From the NCBI GenBank assembly GCA_003165595.1, contig PLWQ01000005.1, positions 1 to 58,379 on the forward strand: a DNA stretch of 58,379 nucleotides, given 5' to 3'. A program made the translations under genes and the position numbers. The stretch's first letter is position 1. Every line of letters begins with the position of its first letter. The DNA is from Fibrobacterota bacterium. Its GTDB lineage: Bacteria > Fibrobacterota > Chitinivibrionia > Chitinivibrionales > FEN-1185. Shown piece by piece: positions 22,426-30,807 of this stretch. Under the pieces are notes generated by a model, which was given only the letters and a program-made list of their open reading frames with translations, did not search any database and was not told the DNA's origin.

Positions 22426-24165
22426 TTAGATCTTCTTTGCCTTCACCTTTGATCCCGTGTCGGGATTCATTATTTCCGGCGCCGGCGTGGAGGTATCGAC
22501 CTTGCGGCCCTGGCGCCTGGCCTCGGCTCTCAGCTCTTCGACGCTGTTCATAGGCTCGCCCAGATGCAGCGTCATGAATTCGGCGTCGTTGGCAAGCTCG
22601 CATTCGGGCGTGTTCTTGAGCACCCACTTGTAGTTGACCTCGGCGAGGTCCGATTTATTAAGGTACTCATCGTAGATGAAGCCGATCATAAAAAAGGTGT
22701 TGCAGCGTTTGCTCTTGTCGTTTACCAGCACCAGATAATCGCGGTAGTTCTTCACCGCATCGGTGTACTCGCCTTTTTCGGACTGCACCTTTGCCAGTTC
22801 GGCGTAGGCCTTCTGCCCCTCGGGCGTGAACGGGAAGGAGGTCACCAGGGTTCGATAGACGCTCGCCGCTTCGGTGGTGTTGCCCGTATCGCGCATCGAA
22901 TCCGCGTGCGCCGCCATCGCGACCGGATTGCCGGCTTGTTCGTCTTTGTATTCCGGCAGGAGGAAGACGATGTTATGGGCTTTGCGCAGACCGTATAACA
23001 TGCTGTCGACCTTGATGTACACGGCCTTGGTGAGATACTTCGTGACGGTCCGGTTGACACTTGCGGTGTCTCTCGTCGCCGCCGACCCGCGGTCGTCCCA
23101 CATTCCGTAGACGCACATTTCGGTGTCTATCGACACGCCGGTCTTCGCCTTGGGCACGAGTTCGGAGTTCACGTAGTTCGTGGCGACTTCGACCTTCCAG
23201 GCCCAATCTATAACGCTCTTGACATTGTCCTGCGAGGAGAAGCCCGTCCGCTTTGCGTCTTCACTGAACAATTTCCATTTAAGCAACCAACGGGCAAGAT
23301 CGGCCTTGCCGGCGGAGGTGTTGTACATTGCCCGCTGCGTCTCAGGCAGCCAGCTCATGATGACGTCCATGTCGCCTTCGGTGATCGGCTTGCCCTTGCC
23401 GTACCAATCCTTGAGGGAGTCGGGAAATTTCTGCTTGTACTTTTCCTCATAGGACTTGCGCATGAAGAAACTGGGCAGGTCGCTTCTTACCATATACATC
23501 CAGCGATTCTGCACTTCGGAGGTGTCGACCTTGGCCGTATCCTTGGGATCGTGCTTCTTGAACATCGAGTCGGGAACCGGGTATTTGGCGAGGAACATCG
23601 ATCGCATCACCTGTTCCTTTACCTCGGGGAAAGTCCGGACGACAACCGAGTCTTTCTTGACCGTTTGCGGCGGCGTGGCGATCTTGGCCTTGGAAGTATC
23701 CTTGGCCTTGGCCGCGGCGGCGCCCGGAACCGGAACTTCCACTTGTATTTTCGTCTTATAGGTGCTCAGGTGCGCCTTGTAGTACGCCTCCAGATCTTTA
23801 TCGGAAAATCCCAAGTTGGCGTCGAGCACCTTCTGGAGATACATCTGGGCAGGGAAATACCGTTCTCTCCATTCCCAGCCGGGACTCGATTTGAGCTTGC
23901 CCGCATACGATTTTGCCTTGCCATCGTCCGACGCCAGAATCGTGTGAACCAAATAGGTAGCCAGCGAACGTTCGCCCGGGAAGAAGTCGCCGGTATAGGT
24001 GGGATACAACCGCCTCATCTCCCAGAAAGAGTTGTAGGCGTCCTTGGTGATCTTGGCGCCGTCGATGGTGGCGATGGTATCTTTGGCTTTGTCCTGCTTC
24101 TGGCAGAAAGAAACGAGCGCGATCGCAAGCACGAGCGCGCAGAATCGTACTACTTTGATGTGCAT
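22426..24165 (-). CDS. Exported SurA-N-like/TPR protein
   Basis: This 579-residue envelope protein has a signal peptide (MHIKVVRFCALVLAIALVSFC); the final Cys could be a lipid site but the -1 Phe is atypical. Residues 30-90 (IATIDGAKITKDAYNSFWEM) resemble the start of SurA/PrsA-type chaperones. A roughly 300-residue middle part rich in Lys/Asp has no recognised PPIase core. Residues 430-540 contain two or three TPR-like helical hairpins (AASVYRTLVTSFP, YTDAVKNYRDYL, AEVNYKWVLKNTP). A periplasmic chaperone or assembly role is inference. The ATG at 24165 has GGAGAG at good spacing; an upstream in-frame start adds a polar leader that would spoil the signal. It is last in the operon with the STAS/HATPase genes. 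Confidence 0.65.
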   Translation of the reverse strand: MHIKVVRFCALVLAIALVSFCQKQDKAKDTIATIDGAKITKDAYNSFWEMRRLYPTYTGDFFPGERSLATYLVHTILASDDGKAKSYAGKLKSSPGWEWRERYFPAQMYLQKVLDANLGFSDKDLEAYYKAHLSTYKTKIQVEVPVPGAAAAKAKDTSKAKIATPPQTVKKDSVVVRTFPEVKEQVMRSMFLAKYPVPDSMFKKHDPKDTAKVDTSEVQNRWMYMVRSDLPSFFMRKSYEEKYKQKFPDSLKDWYGKGKPITEGDMDVIMSWLPETQRAMYNTSAGKADLARWLLKWKLFSEDAKRTGFSSQDNVKSVIDWAWKVEVATNYVNSELVPKAKTGVSIDTEMCVYGMWDDRGSAATRDTASVNRTVTKYLTKAVYIKVDSMLYGLRKAHNIVFLLPEYKDEQAGNPVAMAAHADSMRDTGNTTEAASVYRTLVTSFPFTPEGQKAYAELAKVQSEKGEYTDAVKNYRDYLVLVNDKSKRCNTFFMIGFIYDEYLNKSDLAEVNYKWVLKNTPECELANDAEFMTLHLGEPMNSVEELRAEARRQGRKVDTSTPAPEIMNPDTGSKVKAKKI

Positions 24166-24254
24166 AGAGAAACTCTCCGATGATGTATAGGTTGTGAATA
24201 CAGTACGTGTCGATGAAAGCATGTGTTTCACGGTGAATCCTTCCCCCTTGAATG

Positions 24255-24611
24255 TTACTTAAGCGCCGCGATGGCTTCGTCGACCTCGTCATAGATTTCC
24301 AGAAGCGTCGTGGCGCCGATGATTTCGATTATTTCGTAGACGTTCTCGTTCACATTGGCTATCTTGAAACTGCCGTTCTTCTCCTTGGCCGATTTGCTGA
24401 AGTGCAGCAGGATGCCCAGCCCGGTGCTATTGACATAGCGAAGTTTTTTGAAATCGGCGATGATATTGATGAAGCCGTCGTTGAAGAGATTGCAAATCTT
24501 CTCCAACACCGTTTCCACGTTTGTGGCATCGAGATCGCCGACAAACCTCACCATCTTGGTGTCGGCATGCCCTTTGATGTCTTCGTATTCAAGTTCAATC
24601 TGAGACTCCAT
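24255..24611 (-). CDS. STAS-domain anti-sigma-factor antagonist
   Basis: This 118-residue protein is a single STAS domain (MVRFVGDLDATNVETV, ADFKKLRYVNSTGLGILL). The Ser of VNSTGLG, near residue 63, is the position phosphorylated in SpoIIAA/RsbV proteins. It would bind and neutralise a partner HATPase when unphosphorylated. The ATG at 24611 is preferred because AAGAGGA lies six bases upstream. An ATG two codons earlier overlaps the preceding stop as ATGA but has no SD spacing. It is directly coupled to the STAS-HATPase fusion gene, which is its likely partner. Confidence 0.85.
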   Translation of the reverse strand: MESQIELEYEDIKGHADTKMVRFVGDLDATNVETVLEKICNLFNDGFINIIADFKKLRYVNSTGLGILLHFSKSAKEKNGSFKIANVNENVYEIIEIIGATTLLEIYDEVDEAIAALK

Positions 24612-24613
24612 AC

Positions 24614-25408
24614 TCATTCCTCTCTTAATTTGGTAACATGCACCGATGTGCCATCGCCGGAAAAGTTGATATCGAGCTTGTTTGAAAGCATCTTGATGAG
24701 CGCAAGTCCGCGGCCCCGTTTTTGACCCAATTTGGCATCCGGCGTCTTAGGCATGGATGTCGACAGAGCCCGAAGGGCATCGATTTTGTCCGGATCGCTT
24801 GCGTTGATCACTTCAAGCTCGATCTTCTCGCGGTCGATCTTGATATTGAGGTCGATGTTCTTCTTGAGCCGCTCGGATCCGTGCTCAACGGCATTGTTAC
24901 ACACTTCGTCCACAATGGTTTCGATCCGGAACGAATCGCGATTGGTGTAGCCCTTCTGGCGCGCGATGCGGCTCACCATTTGTCTTACGGGCGGCACGAA
25001 TTGCAATTCCGGAGGAAACGACATCCAGACCATTTCCGATTTGCGTTCCACTTCCCAGTGGTACGCGTTTACAGCGGTGCGCAATTCGTTGTAAAATTTG
25101 AATATCTTGGTGGCGCCCATTGCGCTCAGTTTCGACTTGATGTCGAGGCTCACACCGGTGATCACAAGATCGCCGCCGCGTTCCACCAGAAGTTGCCTGC
25201 ACCCCATGAGCTGCCCGATAGCGGCCGACGAAACCTGCGTAACGCCGGACATTTCGGCAACAAGAAAATTCTGCTTCGACTCTAGAACCGAATCGAATTC
25301 CCTGTGAATGTACCCGATGCTTTCCGCATCCAGGGGACCTTCGATCTTCCACATGGTTAGATCGGGTCTCAGATCAAGGGGCTTTCTCTGGATTTTCAGA
25401 TCTGGCAT
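24614..25408 (-). CDS. STAS domain fused to an anti-sigma HATPase domain
   Basis: This roughly 264-residue protein has an N-terminal STAS domain (LTMWKIEGPLDAESIGYI, VTQVSSAAIGQLMGC near residue 60) and a C-terminal GHKL HATPase of the RsbW/SpoIIAB type (ETIVDEVCNNAVEHGS near 172, GQKRGRGLALIKMLSNKL near 230). RsbW-type enzymes are serine kinases that phosphorylate STAS partners. Having both modules in one chain suggests built-in or intramolecular switching. The ATG at 25408 is chosen because it starts the folded part; a GTG 45 bases upstream adds a basic leader. The neighbours are a separate HATPase upstream and a separate STAS downstream, overlapping by a few bases. Confidence 0.85.
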   Translation of the reverse strand: MPDLKIQRKPLDLRPDLTMWKIEGPLDAESIGYIHREFDSVLESKQNFLVAEMSGVTQVSSAAIGQLMGCRQLLVERGGDLVITGVSLDIKSKLSAMGATKIFKFYNELRTAVNAYHWEVERKSEMVWMSFPPELQFVPPVRQMVSRIARQKGYTNRDSFRIETIVDEVCNNAVEHGSERLKKNIDLNIKIDREKIELEVINASDPDKIDALRALSTSMPKTPDAKLGQKRGRGLALIKMLSNKLDINFSGDGTSVHVTKLREE

Positions 25409-25493
25409 ATGCGGGTTCCGATTCCTTTTCTGCTGCTTTGCCTGTGTCCGCACAACGTGAATGTATTGTCAAATCCCGGAAACAAGACTCCTG

Positions 25494-25958
25494 CTAGGCA
25501 TCTTCCCGTTTCCGCACAACCCGCACGGTTGTCATGTTGTCCTCGCCCACTTCCATTTTGATCTCTTCCGACAGGAGCCGCACGATCTCCAGACCCAGGC
25601 CCCGGGATTCCTTTTCCTGCGAGGCATCGGCGAGACGCGCGTCCGATTTCTTCATCGCATGCTTGAGCCGCTCGATATCGTCCCTTTTACCGCCCTGGTC
25701 GTTTACCTGGAATTCAAAACGATCCGAAAAAACCTTGCATTCGATTTCTACGGTCGCGTCGACGGTGCGTGAGCCGTGAATTATTGCATTATGGCAAATT
25801 TCGTCTACGATTACTTCGGAGCGATACGCAAATTTCGGAGAGAACTTGTTCACGGCAAGCGTCTCGGCCACGAATTTCCTCACCGGCGAAACATAGTCGA
25901 GGTCCGAAGGGAACTTCACTTTGAAAACATAGGGAGTTTGGGTATCCATAGAAAACAT
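25494..25958 (-). CDS. Anti-sigma regulatory HATPase (RsbW-like)
   Basis: This roughly 154-residue protein is a GHKL-type ATPase of the anti-sigma family: N box EVIVDEICHNAIIHGS near residue 50 and G2 region ESRGLGLEIVRLLSEE near 118. Family members bind a sigma factor or other target and phosphorylate a STAS antagonist. No sigma factor or PP2C phosphatase is encoded in the operon. I chose the ATG at 25958, which has AAGGA four bases upstream; an ATG nine bases further in is also possible. It is the second gene of the operon beginning at 26327. Confidence 0.85.
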   Translation of the reverse strand: MFSMDTQTPYVFKVKFPSDLDYVSPVRKFVAETLAVNKFSPKFAYRSEVIVDEICHNAIIHGSRTVDATVEIECKVFSDRFEFQVNDQGGKRDDIERLKHAMKKSDARLADASQEKESRGLGLEIVRLLSEEIKMEVGEDNMTTVRVVRKREDA

Positions 25959-25991
25959 CAAGTCCTTTTCCTGGGCCGACAACTACACGAT

Positions 25992-26327
25992 CTACTTGTC
26001 TCCATGAAGGATGAAGCCCTCGTCGCCCGCGCTCACAAGACCCTTCTTCACGAGAACCTCGACAAGCCTGGAAGTGATGGTCAACAGAGTGGAAAACGTG
26101 GGCGCCTCGTTGAGCCCTTTTATTTTTGAACCGGCCTGCGCATCCTTCTCGGAAGCGCCACGCAGCGAATCGAGAACGCATTCAAGCACAAACATGATTT
26201 CGCCGTAGGTGAGGTTGCCCTTACGGTAGTTTGAGAAGTCCTGGATAGCGGCGAGAATAAGATCGTTAAGCTTGTTGAATTCGTTTTGATCGTCGAATAC
26301 ATTCTTGTAGGATCCTATTTCGGGCAT
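25992..26327 (-). CDS. Uncharacterised small protein leading the STAS/HATPase operon
   Basis: This 111-residue, mostly helical, soluble protein begins MPEIGSYKNVFDDQNEF. I recognise no family. It has no signal peptide and no membrane segment. The C-terminal half (LLTITSRLVEVLVKKGLVSAGDEGF) looks like a winged-helix-like or helical-bundle end. It is the first gene of a co-directional operon with two HATPase proteins and a STAS protein, so it may be a target, adaptor or regulator of that partner switch. The ATG follows a GAGGGGGG ribosome site. Existence is well supported by context; function is unknown. Confidence 0.7.
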   Translation of the reverse strand: MPEIGSYKNVFDDQNEFNKLNDLILAAIQDFSNYRKGNLTYGEIMFVLECVLDSLRGASEKDAQAGSKIKGLNEAPTFSTLLTITSRLVEVLVKKGLVSAGDEGFILHGDK

Positions 26328-26675
26328 CTATCCCCCCTCATACAAAGTTCTGGAATGGGTATGGGTATCAGGGCCGGCAATTTCGGCAAAACATGTGATA
26401 ATATAATAAATAATCGGAAGTCCGAAGTAATATTTGAACGCTTCAGCTGATTTTAGGAATTCCCGGAAACTATGCAAATGAACGGTACCGGGGCAAAAAC
26501 AAGAGTGAGCCATTAATACGCTTAAGGGTTAAGAATATTTAGTGATTCTTTTTGAGCAGCGGGCTGCCGTCTCAAAGTCGGTCTTTCGAAGCCCGGATCG
26601 GCCGCAAAGATGAAGTCCTGGGGCACAACGATGCAGAGCCCGTTGTACAAGTTGACAAATAACACCGGCGCATCC
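26328..26675. other. Intergenic region upstream of the STAS/HATPase operon
   Basis: This 348-base region is A+T-rich near 26395-26430, where the minus strand reads TATTATATTATCAC, a plausible -10 region for the operon starting at 26327. A small dyad TCGGA-AG-TCCGA lies beside it. I see no gene; the rest is unassigned. Confidence 0.4.
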
Positions 26676-27527
26676 CTATTTGCTTTTGCCGGAATCTGCA
26701 GCCTGCTTCACCTTTGTCGCCTCCACTTCCTTGGTAGCGGCCGACGGCGCCTTGTTCGCCTGTTTGGCGCCCGGGGACGCTGCTGCCGGACTCCCGGAAG
26801 CCGGTTTTTTTCTCCCGACTTCAACCGATGCCGGCTCAACGCTCGGCGTCTTGAACATGTCGGAAATTGACTCTTCCCTCTTCTTTGCGATTTCGGCCGT
26901 GTCGTACGCTTTTCCCGCCTTGAGTAGCTCGCTTCTTACCACCGCAGAAATCAGCTCGGCAGAATGAAAGGAAGCCTGGTCGACAAGATGCGTGACAATC
27001 TCGGATCTGTCCAGAGCCGAAATATGCGTTCCCCTCTCAAGCGGATAGAAAAAGATGAATTCCTTGGGCATGGTGTAGGTGGCATGCACATCGCCGATAA
27101 ACGTATAATCGCGGAACCGCAGGCTGTACACGTTGAGCGTAAGCGTCAAGTCTCCCTTAATCGCGCTCTTTATCACCCACTGACGAACGGGCCGCATCGT
27201 ATTCTCCCGGACCACCGCCCACGCAAACACTGTGCTGTCGTTTGTAAACTGCTGCAACGATTCCACCAGACGCCTCGACACAACCGGATTGTCGTCGAAA
27301 TTGATTCTCCGCCGCAGCTCGCGCGAGGTCTGATAGTCGGCAAGATGAAACTCGGGCGACACGGACAGCGCATCCCGGATCCGGCGGTCGAAATTCGATT
27401 CGATCGCGGGCGCGCCGCCTTCCATCAGGCCGAGGAAAACGAGGTCCGGGACCTGAGCGGTGGTAATTGACGGGAGGGTACAACAGGACAGGAAGGCGAT
27501 GAGCACGATTTGCAAGGTTCTATTCAT
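26676..27527 (-). CDS. Exported hypothetical protein with low-complexity Ala/Lys tail
   Basis: This 283-residue protein has a signal peptide (MNRTLQIVLIAFLSCCTLPSITTAQ). A roughly 190-residue folded part follows (PDLVFLGLMEGGAPAIESNF, FRDYTFIGDVHATYTMPKEF), and then an Ala/Lys/Ser/Pro-rich tail from about residue 230. The N-terminal segment with a predicted small-molecule-like fold and NDSTVFAWAVV resembles envelope proteins that report a computed value, but I recognise no family. It is a single gene flanked by gene-poor DNA, with a 102-bp two-hairpin repeat about 240 bases upstream. Confidence 0.6.
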   Translation of the reverse strand: MNRTLQIVLIAFLSCCTLPSITTAQVPDLVFLGLMEGGAPAIESNFDRRIRDALSVSPEFHLADYQTSRELRRRINFDDNPVVSRRLVESLQQFTNDSTVFAWAVVRENTMRPVRQWVIKSAIKGDLTLTLNVYSLRFRDYTFIGDVHATYTMPKEFIFFYPLERGTHISALDRSEIVTHLVDQASFHSAELISAVVRSELLKAGKAYDTAEIAKKREESISDMFKTPSVEPASVEVGRKKPASGSPAAASPGAKQANKAPSAATKEVEATKVKQAADSGKSK

Positions 27528-27728
27528 GACGTCTCTCCTCTTGGGGTCGTATCATAAATATAAGATTAGACGTGCGCGTAAAGTGTTTTGTTCCTCTATC
27601 TTCCGCTTGGAGCGGAAAAAGGAGGGAGAATTAATCAGCATGCCAGATTGTCTTCTACTCGCTGGCTGCTTTTCTCGACTGCACGCATCCGCGTGATACC
27701 CGGTTATCGAATTCTCAACGGAAGATGG

Positions 27729-27764
27729 TTGACATCTTCAACTTCTCAACTTTTCAACTTGCAT
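27729..27764. repeat. CAACTT-type A+T-rich repeat
   Basis: Tandem-like CTTCAACTTCTCAACTTTTC units lie next to the two-hairpin repeat. Similar tracts occur at 19571, 21371, 43078 and 53610 in either orientation. Confidence 0.5.
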
Positions 27765-27765
27765 T

Positions 27766-27867
27766 GAAGAACCCCGCAGCAAGCTGCGGGGCATCTTCCA
27801 TCCCTAAGGAAAAAGAAGTTCATAGTCGTTTGCTAACCCCGAAGCAAGCTTCGGGGAATGCGCAAAC
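27766..27867 (+). repeat. 102-bp two-hairpin repeat, copy 1
   Basis: Hairpin 1 (27766-27798) is GAAGA/TCTTC outer plus CCCCGCAG-CAAG-CTGCGGGG inner. Hairpin 2 (27828-27867) is GTTTGC/GCAAAC outer plus CCCCGAAG-CAAG-CTTCGGGG inner. The spacer is 29 bases with CCTAAGGAAAA. The copy at 49723-49824 has the same length, the same spacer length and compensatory base changes in the stems. It lies between the FlhB-like gene end and the exported-protein gene. Confidence 0.8.
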
Positions 27868-27875
27868 TTTGGGAT

Positions 27876-28169
27876 TCATCCCGAAGCCTGCTTCTTCACC
27901 TCGTCGTTAGCGCGGTAGATCCACGCCAACACCTCGGCAACCGCCGCATACAGTTCGGCCGGGATTTCCCGGTCGACATCCACCTGCGCCAGGAGTTCCA
28001 CAAGGTCGTCGTCGCGCTTGATGGGAATGCCCCGCGCCTGCGCGATGGCCTTGATCGTCGCCGCGATGTGGCCTTCCCCTTTGGCAACCACCGTGGGGGC
28101 GCGGTCTTTCTCCGGCCGGTACTTGATCGCTACCGCCTTGTCGCGGACCTGCGGCTTTCTTTTCGCCAT
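27876..28169 (-). CDS. FlhB C-terminal-domain-like protein (EscU/YscU/HrcU family)
   Basis: This 97-residue protein matches the standalone cytosolic domain of FlhB/YscU export-switch proteins: KAVAIKYRPEKDRAPTVVAKGEGHIAATIKAIA, GIPIKRDDDLVELLAQVDVDREIP and AELYAAVAEVLAWIYRAN. The usual NPTH autocleavage site is absent because the domain starts at the part normally left after cleavage. Standalone copies occur beside fliK-like genes in many flagellate lineages and help substrate switching. The ATG at 28169 has AGGAAAC upstream and lies seven bases after the FliK-like stop, so the two are coupled. Confidence 0.88.
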   Translation of the reverse strand: MAKRKPQVRDKAVAIKYRPEKDRAPTVVAKGEGHIAATIKAIAQARGIPIKRDDDLVELLAQVDVDREIPAELYAAVAEVLAWIYRANDEVKKQASG

Positions 28170-28176
28170 ATGTTTC

Positions 28177-30765
28177 CTATGCGGTGATATCGATGGTGGT
28201 ATCGGCGCCGCCGGCTTCGGGCACCGCGCTCGAAGCCTCTTCCGGGCGGCTTTGCGCCATGGCGATGCGCGGACCAAGAAAGCCGAGTTTTTCCAAAGCC
28301 GCGGAAAAGTCGGCACGGTTGGACTCGAACCACTGCCGGCTCGACGCTTTGTCGAACTCCATGCGCAGGCCCAGACTCTGCTTCCCGGCATAGTCCATGT
28401 ACACCGCGATGTTTCCCAGCACTTCGGGCGCCACGCGGATAACCACCGACACGTTCTTCCCTGACCGGTCCTTTGCCCGCGAATTCCTTCTTTTCAGGAA
28501 TTTCACCATGACGTCGGTCCACTGGCCGTCTATTTTGATGGGCAGACTTATCACCTGCTGCACGCCGTCGGCCACCGAAACCTGCTTTGCGAGCACCTGC
28601 AGCGACTCCACCCGCGTGAGCACATGCTCCACCTGCGCCCGAAGCGTGTCCAGCGCGGTCCGCTGGGAAGCGGCGGCGTCCTCCTCGGTTTTGCCGGGAT
28701 GCTGCGGGGAGCGCGTTGCAATGTCCTGCTGCAAAGCGGTTGCACGGGCCGACTGCGACCGTTCGGAAACGGTTGCGGCGAGACTGTCCAATCCCTTCGC
28801 AACGTTTTTTGCCAGAGCCTCAATCGCCGCCTGCAGTTTGGCCGGGCTCGTTTCCCGTGACGCAGCGTCTGTTGACAAACGATCTACGCCCTGGAGAACA
28901 TCCCGCGCCAGGATGCGGATCTGTCCCGCAACCTCCAGACCGCCCGTCAGGGTTGTTTGAGCAGTCTGGACCGGCGAATCCTGCATTTGGACATTCTGGT
29001 TCCGCGGTCCTTCGGCGGCAGGAGAAGCGGTTCCTTGTGAAACGTCCTGGCTTGCGGCAGTCGAAAGATCTCGCGACAGAGATTGGACGTTTTCGCCAAC
29101 CGATGTTGCGAGCGCGTCGAGTGTGGCCGCCGCCTGCCGGATTGCGGCAAGCGCCGGCGGCGATGGCATTGACAGACCGGAAGGGTCTTCCCCGGCCGCC
29201 GTCTGGACGCTGCCGGTGGCCTGTTGGATCACTTCAATATGCGCGGCCGTGTCGTCGAGGAGCCGGGCAAAGCGCACAAGAAGGTCGCTCGCGGCAGCAT
29301 CAGCGGTCTGCGGAACCGTCGCGGCGCCGCGCTGCGTTAGCGAAGTTTGAGCTGCCGCGCCCGATGGCGTTTGCCCGGCCGCCGAATCCAGAGCGGCCGC
29401 AAGCGAAAGAAGCCGCGCCTTAAGACTCTGCGGATTTACGGCTGAGTCATTGAGCGACGCGGCCTTAAGCAGCGACGCTTCGAGATTGAGGCCAAGCCGG
29501 TCGAATAAATCGGCCAGCGCGGTCTCCCGGGACGATGACGCGGCAACGGATTCCTTCGACAAGGCGTAGGCGGCAGGGTCTGTCGTTGCGTCCAGGGACA
29601 CTCCCGCGTTCTGCCCGGCCGCTTCCATGGCTTCGAGCAGCGCGCCGAATTGCTGGGATACGGGCCAGGGCGCGCGTGACACCATTGCCTGGACAGGCAC
29701 ATTCTTGTCAAGCGCGACAGACAGCCATTGGGCAAAGGCGCCGGTGAGTCCGGGCGAGACGGCGGTTGCCCCGGCTTCGGACTGCGTCGACCCTGCGGGC
29801 GCGTCCGCCCCCACGCTTTCGTACGCGGAAAGCAGCCGGTCGATTTGGAGAAGGCGGTCCAGCGGGATGTGCCCGGTATCGGCGAGGATCGACGCGAGTG
29901 TGGTTTGCGGGAGACTGTTCCACACGCGCGCGGCAAGACTGCTGGCGGTGAAATGCGCAATATCCGCGCCGATCTTGTCGGGTGAGACAAACGACGCACG
30001 CACGTCGCCTACCGCGGAATCGTACACCTTGAGAACGACCGGACCGTCGCCGAACATCTGCGAAAGCTTCTGCCACGGGATATCTTCGTTTACCTGTTTG
30101 TTCTTCGCGATCCATTCCAGGGCTTCCTTGACGGAATCGAACTGGTAATACCCTTCCTGGGGACGCGCCTGCGGCCTGAGGACAACGTCTATTGCGCCGC
30201 CGCCGCTGGAAAGCTGCCTGGCCAGCCGGTCGCCGAGGGCGACTATTTTGTCGGTGATGCCGGACGCAACGGATTCGATATCGGCGCCGTTGTCCGGCGT
30301 CGAGGCGACAACGGCCTTGAGATCGGCTATTGCTTTCCGGGTATCGTTGTCGAGCGTGCCGGGAGATTGCGAAATTGCGGCAAGAATTTTTTGCATCCGC
30401 TCCAGCGCTTGCGGATCGAGAATCCGGTTCCTGAGCTGTCCCACGACCGTGTCGACAATGGCCTTGAGCGTGGAAGGATCGATGCGGGAACGATCGACGC
30501 TGTCGCCAACCCGGGGCGCCGCGTCTTCGCCGGGCTGCGCCGGAGTCTTCTGAATAATAAACTCGCCGCCGCGCCGGGATGCCGTTACCGCATCGCCTGC
30601 CGACAGCGAACCGGCTGCCGCTTTGACAAGAACCTTTCCCGCCGAAAAAGAAAGCAGATAGACCCCGTCGTCGAGGTCTTTTTCAACGGTTCCCTTTCCG
30701 GCAACCTTGGGCAGAACCGCCGTGGTCAGGATTTCGGCGGTTGTAGAGGGCGGGGCCGTTATCAT
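28177..30765 (-). CDS. FliK-like flagellar hook-length control protein
   Basis: This 862-residue protein has a long Ala/Ser/Thr/Gln-rich, poorly conserved middle and a C-terminal Flg_hook-like domain. Residues 760-830 read VVIRVAPEVLGNIAVYMDYAGKQ and FESNRADFSAALEKLGFLG, as in FliK C-termini (P-x-x-LG-x-V). FliK proteins measure hook length and trigger the export switch by contacting FlhB. Pairing with the FlhB-C-like gene immediately downstream supports the call. The ATG at 30765 has AAAGGGGAAAG upstream. No other flagellar structural genes lie in the window. The length is well above the usual 400-600 residues. Confidence 0.75.
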   Translation of the reverse strand: MITAPPSTTAEILTTAVLPKVAGKGTVEKDLDDGVYLLSFSAGKVLVKAAAGSLSAGDAVTASRRGGEFIIQKTPAQPGEDAAPRVGDSVDRSRIDPSTLKAIVDTVVGQLRNRILDPQALERMQKILAAISQSPGTLDNDTRKAIADLKAVVASTPDNGADIESVASGITDKIVALGDRLARQLSSGGGAIDVVLRPQARPQEGYYQFDSVKEALEWIAKNKQVNEDIPWQKLSQMFGDGPVVLKVYDSAVGDVRASFVSPDKIGADIAHFTASSLAARVWNSLPQTTLASILADTGHIPLDRLLQIDRLLSAYESVGADAPAGSTQSEAGATAVSPGLTGAFAQWLSVALDKNVPVQAMVSRAPWPVSQQFGALLEAMEAAGQNAGVSLDATTDPAAYALSKESVAASSSRETALADLFDRLGLNLEASLLKAASLNDSAVNPQSLKARLLSLAAALDSAAGQTPSGAAAQTSLTQRGAATVPQTADAAASDLLVRFARLLDDTAAHIEVIQQATGSVQTAAGEDPSGLSMPSPPALAAIRQAAATLDALATSVGENVQSLSRDLSTAASQDVSQGTASPAAEGPRNQNVQMQDSPVQTAQTTLTGGLEVAGQIRILARDVLQGVDRLSTDAASRETSPAKLQAAIEALAKNVAKGLDSLAATVSERSQSARATALQQDIATRSPQHPGKTEEDAAASQRTALDTLRAQVEHVLTRVESLQVLAKQVSVADGVQQVISLPIKIDGQWTDVMVKFLKRRNSRAKDRSGKNVSVVIRVAPEVLGNIAVYMDYAGKQSLGLRMEFDKASSRQWFESNRADFSAALEKLGFLGPRIAMAQSRPEEASSAVPEAGGADTTIDITA

Positions 30766-30807
30766 GAAACTTTCCCCTTTGCCGTGCCGGCGCTCCTCTG
30801 CCGGCTG

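Noticed and set aside
27876-28169. Truncated flhB pseudogene
   Set aside because: Standalone FlhB C-terminal-domain genes are a known stable form next to fliK, and this one has its own start and SD.
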